This document shows positions 14,387-16,538 of a DNA stretch of 16,538 nucleotides, in pieces. The notes beneath the pieces are model-generated. The model saw only the letters and a program-made list of their open reading frames with translations. It was not told the DNA's origin and made no database searches. Every line of letters begins with the position of its first letter. The stretch's first letter is position 1. Source of the stretch: an uncultured Eubacteriales bacterium (GTDB taxonomy: Bacteria; Bacillota; Clostridia; Oscillospirales; Oscillospiraceae); contig CABVBV010000032.1 in the NCBI GenBank assembly GCA_902496595.1, positions 1-16,538 of the forward strand, in the 5' to 3' direction. Position numbers and translations under genes: made by a program.

Positions 14387-15271
14387 TTACTCGGCCCTCA
14401 TCGTGGCTATGGCCTCGTTGATGGCGCGCTTCGTGTAGACGCGGATCATGTCGTAGCGGTACTCCGCCGAGGCGCGCAGGCTCGAGCGCGGGTTCATCTC
14501 GTCCGCTGCCTGGACGCCGACCTTTTCGAGCACCTCGTCATTTATCTCGCTGCCTATGAGCAGCTGCTCCGCCTTCTTCGCTCGAACGGTTATGACGTCG
14601 CCGCCGCCAACGGCAATGCGTGCGTCCGCGACCCTGCCGTCCTTCATGCGCAGCCAGGCCGCGACGCCGACGATGGCGAGATCCATGGCCTTGCGCACGG
14701 AGTGCTTGAAGTACGAGGAGCCCTCTCCGGGCCCGAGCTCCGGTATGAAGATCTCCGTCACGAGCTCGCCTTTCGACTTGTCCACGTTTATCTTCTTGAA
14801 GCCCGTCCAGAACTCGTCGATGGGCACCTTGCGGCTGCCCTCGGGGCCGGTGACGGTGACTCTCGCGTTCATCGCCAGCAGGATGGGCGAGGTGTCCGCC
14901 GTGGGCGAGGCGTTGCAGATGTTGCCCGCCATGGTGCCCTTGCGCCGCACCTGGTTCGAGCCCACGTAGTGCGCGGCCTTCGCCACCGCGGGCATCTTCT
15001 CCTTCACTACGGGTGAGGACTGGATGTCGAAGAGCTTGGTGTTCGAGCCGACGTAGAGGCCCTCGCCCTCCACAAAGTCCAGCCGCGTGAGGCCGGGGAT
15101 AGTCTTGAGGTCGATAACAGTTGTCATGCCCCGCGAGACGGACTTGGGTATCTGCAATATAACGTCCGTGCCTCCCGACATGACGACGCACTTGCTGCCG
15201 AGCGACACCATGAGGCCCGAGGCCTCCTCCAGCGACTTGGCGGCAACGTAGTCGAATTCAGGTAACGCCAT
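14387..15271 (-). CDS. molybdenum hydroxylase FAD-binding medium subunit
   Basis: The 294-residue protein has the FAD_binding_5 fold: SGGTDV (32-37) for the pyrophosphate and GTMAGNICNASPTADTSP (112-129) in the second FAD loop, then the CO_deh_flav_C domain (about 180-285). It passes electrons from the 2Fe-2S clusters to the final acceptor. It lacks the extra cysteine-rich insert that holds a 4Fe-4S cluster in 4-hydroxybenzoyl-CoA reductase HcrB, which argues against that exact enzyme. AAGGAGGA precedes the ATG by about 8 nt. It is the first gene of the operon, with a candidate promoter about 50-80 bp upstream. Confidence 0.94.
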   Translation of the reverse strand: MALPEFDYVAAKSLEEASGLMVSLGSKCVVMSGGTDVILQIPKSVSRGMTTVIDLKTIPGLTRLDFVEGEGLYVGSNTKLFDIQSSPVVKEKMPAVAKAAHYVGSNQVRRKGTMAGNICNASPTADTSPILLAMNARVTVTGPEGSRKVPIDEFWTGFKKINVDKSKGELVTEIFIPELGPGEGSSYFKHSVRKAMDLAIVGVAAWLRMKDGRVADARIAVGGGDVITVRAKKAEQLLIGSEINDEVLEKVGVQAADEMNPRSSLRASAEYRYDMIRVYTKRAINEAIATMRAE

Positions 15272-15312
15272 AATTTTTCCTCCTTAGTTGGCTTGGAGCC
15301 TAATTCCGTGAG

Positions 15313-15330
15313 CGTGTTTATTATTTCACG
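15313..15330. promoter_or_regulatory. inverted repeat over the operon's -10 box
   Basis: CGTG (15313-15316), 10 AT-rich bases and CACG (15327-15330) form an inverted repeat that encloses the predicted -10 box. It could be an operator for the neighbouring Crp/Fnr-family protein, but spacing differs from the classical TGTGA-N6-TCACA site and the arms are only 4 bp. Confidence 0.3.
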
Positions 15331-15349
15331 AAGCCGGAAAATCTGGCAA
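15320..15349 (-). promoter_or_regulatory. promoter of the molybdenum hydroxylase operon
   Basis: On the minus strand TTGCCA (15349-15344) and AATAAT (15325-15320) each match consensus at five of six positions, with an 18-bp spacer. Transcription would start near 15313, giving a leader of about 40 nt. That is too short for a molybdenum-cofactor riboswitch. Confidence 0.55.
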
Positions 15350-15354
15350 TGCGC

Positions 15355-15392
15355 AAAAACATACGCAGGCGCAAATGCACCTGCGTATGTTT
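15355..15392 (-). terminator. intrinsic terminator of the Crp/Fnr-family gene
   Basis: AAACATACGCAGG (15357-15369) and CCTGCGTATGTTT (15380-15392) form a perfect 13-bp stem with a 10-nt loop. Read on the minus strand the stem runs into TTTTT and then GCGC, starting 28 bp after the regulator's stop. It separates the regulator from the hydroxylase operon. Confidence 0.85.
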
Positions 15393-15420
15393 ACAATTTG
15401 TTCATTTTTTCGGCGGCCGT

Positions 15421-16125
15421 CTACTCCTCCAGCAGTTCCTGATGCCGTCTCAGGGACTCGACGGAGCGGACGCAGTAGAAGCCGTTTATGTGCTCTATGA
15501 GCCCCAGGTCGCGCAGCGTGCGCATGGAGCGGACGGTGGTGGAGCGGTTTATGCCGAGCATCTGGGTCAGCAGCTGGATATTGATACGCTTGTGTATGAG
15601 CACCTTGCCGTCGTAGGCGGCGCCGTAGCGAGCGGCAAATTCCAGCAGCAGTTCGCACAGCCGCCACTCCGCGCCGTGGCTCTTGGCCTCGCGCAGCTCG
15701 TCCATCGCCTCAAGGAACTTGTCCGAGACTGAGCAGAAGAGCGCGAACAGCGCCCTCGGCTCGGCCTGTATGGTCTCGAGCAGCTTCTCACGGCTTATAC
15801 AAAGCAGCTCCGACGCCTCGAGCGTGCGGAAACTCACCGCCGAGGGCCTTGACAGCAGTACGTTCGCCTCGAGCAGCATGGCGTTCTTCTCCATCACGTA
15901 GCAGATGAGCTCGTTGCCGTTGGCGAGCTCCTCATAGCCCGCGACGGTGCCGCTTTTTACAATATAGAACCTGTCCGGCACCGCATCGCGCTCGAGGAGC
16001 ACGTGGTTTTTGGGATAGCGCTCCAGCGTGCCCACGGCGTCCCAGTCGCTCCTGTCCGCGTCCTGGCGTATGATGCAGGAACTGATGAAGCTGTAGTTTT
16101 CCCCGGAAAAGCGCGTCTCGTCCAA
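15421..16125 (-). CDS. Crp/Fnr-family transcriptional regulator
   Basis: The 234-residue protein has a cyclic-nucleotide-binding-like N-terminal beta domain (about 35-115), a long dimer helix (about 120-150) and a winged helix-turn-helix at about 180-215 (LTQMLGINRSTTVRSM, then LRDLGLIE). The phosphate-binding cassette of cAMP receptors is not clearly conserved (EANVLLSRPSAVS, 86-98), and there is no N-terminal FNR cysteine cluster, so the signal is unknown. The start is TTG at 16125-16123, with GGAGGG 6 nt upstream. It is transcribed alone and is the best candidate regulator of the molybdenum hydroxylase operon behind it or the divergent lipoprotein gene. That link is inference from position. 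Confidence 0.9.
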   Translation of the reverse strand: MDETRFSGENYSFISSCIIRQDADRSDWDAVGTLERYPKNHVLLERDAVPDRFYIVKSGTVAGYEELANGNELICYVMEKNAMLLEANVLLSRPSAVSFRTLEASELLCISREKLLETIQAEPRALFALFCSVSDKFLEAMDELREAKSHGAEWRLCELLLEFAARYGAAYDGKVLIHKRINIQLLTQMLGINRSTTVRSMRTLRDLGLIEHINGFYCVRSVESLRRHQELLEE

Positions 16126-16155
16126 AGGCTTCCCTCCCCTGCCGGTGTTGCCTAT

Positions 16156-16184
16156 ATTTTAGCCCCGACGGCGGAAAATTGCAA
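16156..16184 (-). promoter_or_regulatory. promoter of the Crp/Fnr-family gene
   Basis: On the minus strand TTGCAA (16184-16179; 4/6) and TAAAAT (16161-16156; 5/6) are 17 bp apart. The leader to the TTG start would be about 24 nt and contains the ribosome binding site. Confidence 0.55.
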
Positions 16185-16209
16185 ATGCTTCATTGATATG
16201 CGAAAGCAT

Positions 16210-16254
16210 TTTTACACCGGATAAAAACGTCGCTCCTGTGAAAAAAGTGTAAAA
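16210..16254. repeat. inverted repeat TTTTACAC ... GTGTAAAA
   Basis: TTTTACAC (16210-16217) and GTGTAAAA (16247-16254) are exact inverted copies 29 bp apart. Further GTGYAAA copies lie at 16264-16270 and 16354-16360. These may be regulator half-sites between the divergent regulator and lipoprotein genes. Confidence 0.4.
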
Positions 16255-16274
16255 GTCGGTATTGTGCAAACGAA

Positions 16275-16302
16275 GTCGCCTGCGTCAATTTACAAAGGCG
16301 GC
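16275..16302 (+). other. hairpin followed by a short T-run
   Basis: GTCGCCT (16275-16281) and AGGCGGC (16296-16302) pair with one G-T wobble around a 14-nt loop, then TTTT follows. It resembles a weak plus-strand terminator or attenuator upstream of the lipoprotein promoter. No plus-strand gene precedes it, so its role is unclear. Confidence 0.3.
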
Positions 16303-16342
16303 TTTTCGGGCGTAATATTGCATACAAAGAAGTAGATTTTAC

Positions 16343-16371
16343 TTGCGTTAATTGTGTAAATTCACTATCAT
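16343..16371 (+). promoter_or_regulatory. candidate promoter of the lipoprotein gene
   Basis: TTGCGT (16343-16348; 3/6), a 17-bp spacer and TATCAT (16366-16371; 5/6) precede the lipoprotein start by 26 bp. A GTGTAAA motif (16354-16360) lies in the spacer, where a regulator could act. Confidence 0.45.
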
Positions 16372-16397
16372 TATATTCGATATGGAGGTTTGAAAAA

Positions 16398-16538
16398 ATG
16401 AAAAAGAAAGCGCTCAAAATTCTTGCCCTGCTGCTTGCGGCGGTGCTCGTGCTCGGCAGCTTCGCCGGCTGCGGCGAAGACGTGCAGGAGCCCTCGGCCC
16501 CGCCCGAATCCGAAGCGCCCGTGACCGGCGGCGACGAT
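16398..16538 (+). CDS. lipoprotein, probably an ABC transporter substrate-binding protein (5' part only)
   Basis: Only the first 47 residues are in the window. They form a lipoprotein signal peptide: basic MKKKALK, a hydrophobic core to about residue 20, and a lipobox-like SFAGC with Cys25 as the expected lipidated residue. An acidic Pro/Glu/Ser-rich spacer follows. The sequence is typical of solute-binding lipoproteins of Gram-positive ABC importers, but no ligand domain is visible here. The ATG at 16398 has TGGAGGT with 9 nt spacing. It is divergent from the Crp/Fnr-family gene, which may control it. Lipoprotein call is strong; transporter role is a guess from the leader and context. Confidence 0.8.
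   Translation, partial: MKKKALKILALLLAAVLVLGSFAGCGEDVQEPSAPPESEAPVTGGDD

Noticed and set aside
11448..15271. Assignment as carbon monoxide dehydrogenase (CoxMSL)
   Set aside because: The large subunit lacks the AYRCSFR active-site loop of form I enzymes; it has GAMRGYSACQ as in the wider xanthine dehydrogenase family.
15272..15320. Molybdenum-cofactor riboswitch before the hydroxylase genes
   Set aside because: The predicted leader is only about 40 nt, too short for that RNA, and the only sizeable hairpin nearby is the regulator's terminator upstream of the promoter.

Overview
The window reads as a piece of chromosome from a GC-rich anaerobic Bacillota, most like the Clostridia/Oscillospiraceae group. 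The reasons are strong AAAGGAGG-type ribosome binding sites, frequent TTG and GTG starts, LacI and Crp/Fnr regulators, a BspA-type leucine-rich repeat protein, a MATE exporter and a lipoprotein with a Gram-positive style leader. The taxonomic call is inference. No rRNA, tRNA, CRISPR array, insertion sequence or phage gene was seen.

Left end (1-2733): a LacI-family repressor (minus strand, last residues off the window) diverges from a MATE-family exporter (plus strand). The AT-rich gap holds a promoter for each gene, one perfect LacI-type operator beside the repressor's ribosome binding site, and a second copy of its left half over the repressor's -35 box. A perfect 18-base palindrome with T-runs on both sides ends the exporter and, from the other side, the long minus-strand operon.

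Centre (2732-15271): eleven minus-strand genes lie head to tail with gaps of 70 bp or less and no U-tract terminator between them. In transcription order they are a three-subunit molybdenum hydroxylase (FAD, 2Fe-2S and molybdopterin subunits), a VWA/DUF2201-like protein, a cytoplasmic 20-repeat BspA-type LRR protein, a MoxR-like AAA+ ATPase, an orphan 165-residue protein, a 3-dehydroquinate-dehydratase-like protein, a four-helix membrane protein, a trigger-factor-like protein and a TylF-like methyltransferase. A promoter is visible before the FAD gene.

This is the most interesting part of the window. A MoxR ATPase plus VWA protein directly behind a molybdenum hydroxylase recalls CoxD/CoxE, which mature the CO dehydrogenase active site, but here an LRR protein sits between the two. 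Four proteins of the operon keep a familiar fold while lacking key residues: HATLH instead of HExxH in the VWA protein; loss of Glu86, His143 and Lys170 equivalents in the AroD-like protein; FAA in place of the ribosome-docking FRK and no visible PPIase domain in the trigger-factor-like protein; and loss of part of the metal site in the TylF-like protein. I infer a remodelling or maturation module built from repurposed enzyme folds, possibly acting on the molybdenum enzyme.

Right end (15272-16538): a Crp/Fnr-family regulator (minus strand) is separated from the hydroxylase genes by a strong terminator hairpin and is divergent from a lipoprotein gene that runs off the window. The gap between regulator and lipoprotein carries several GTGYAAA motifs that could be regulator sites.
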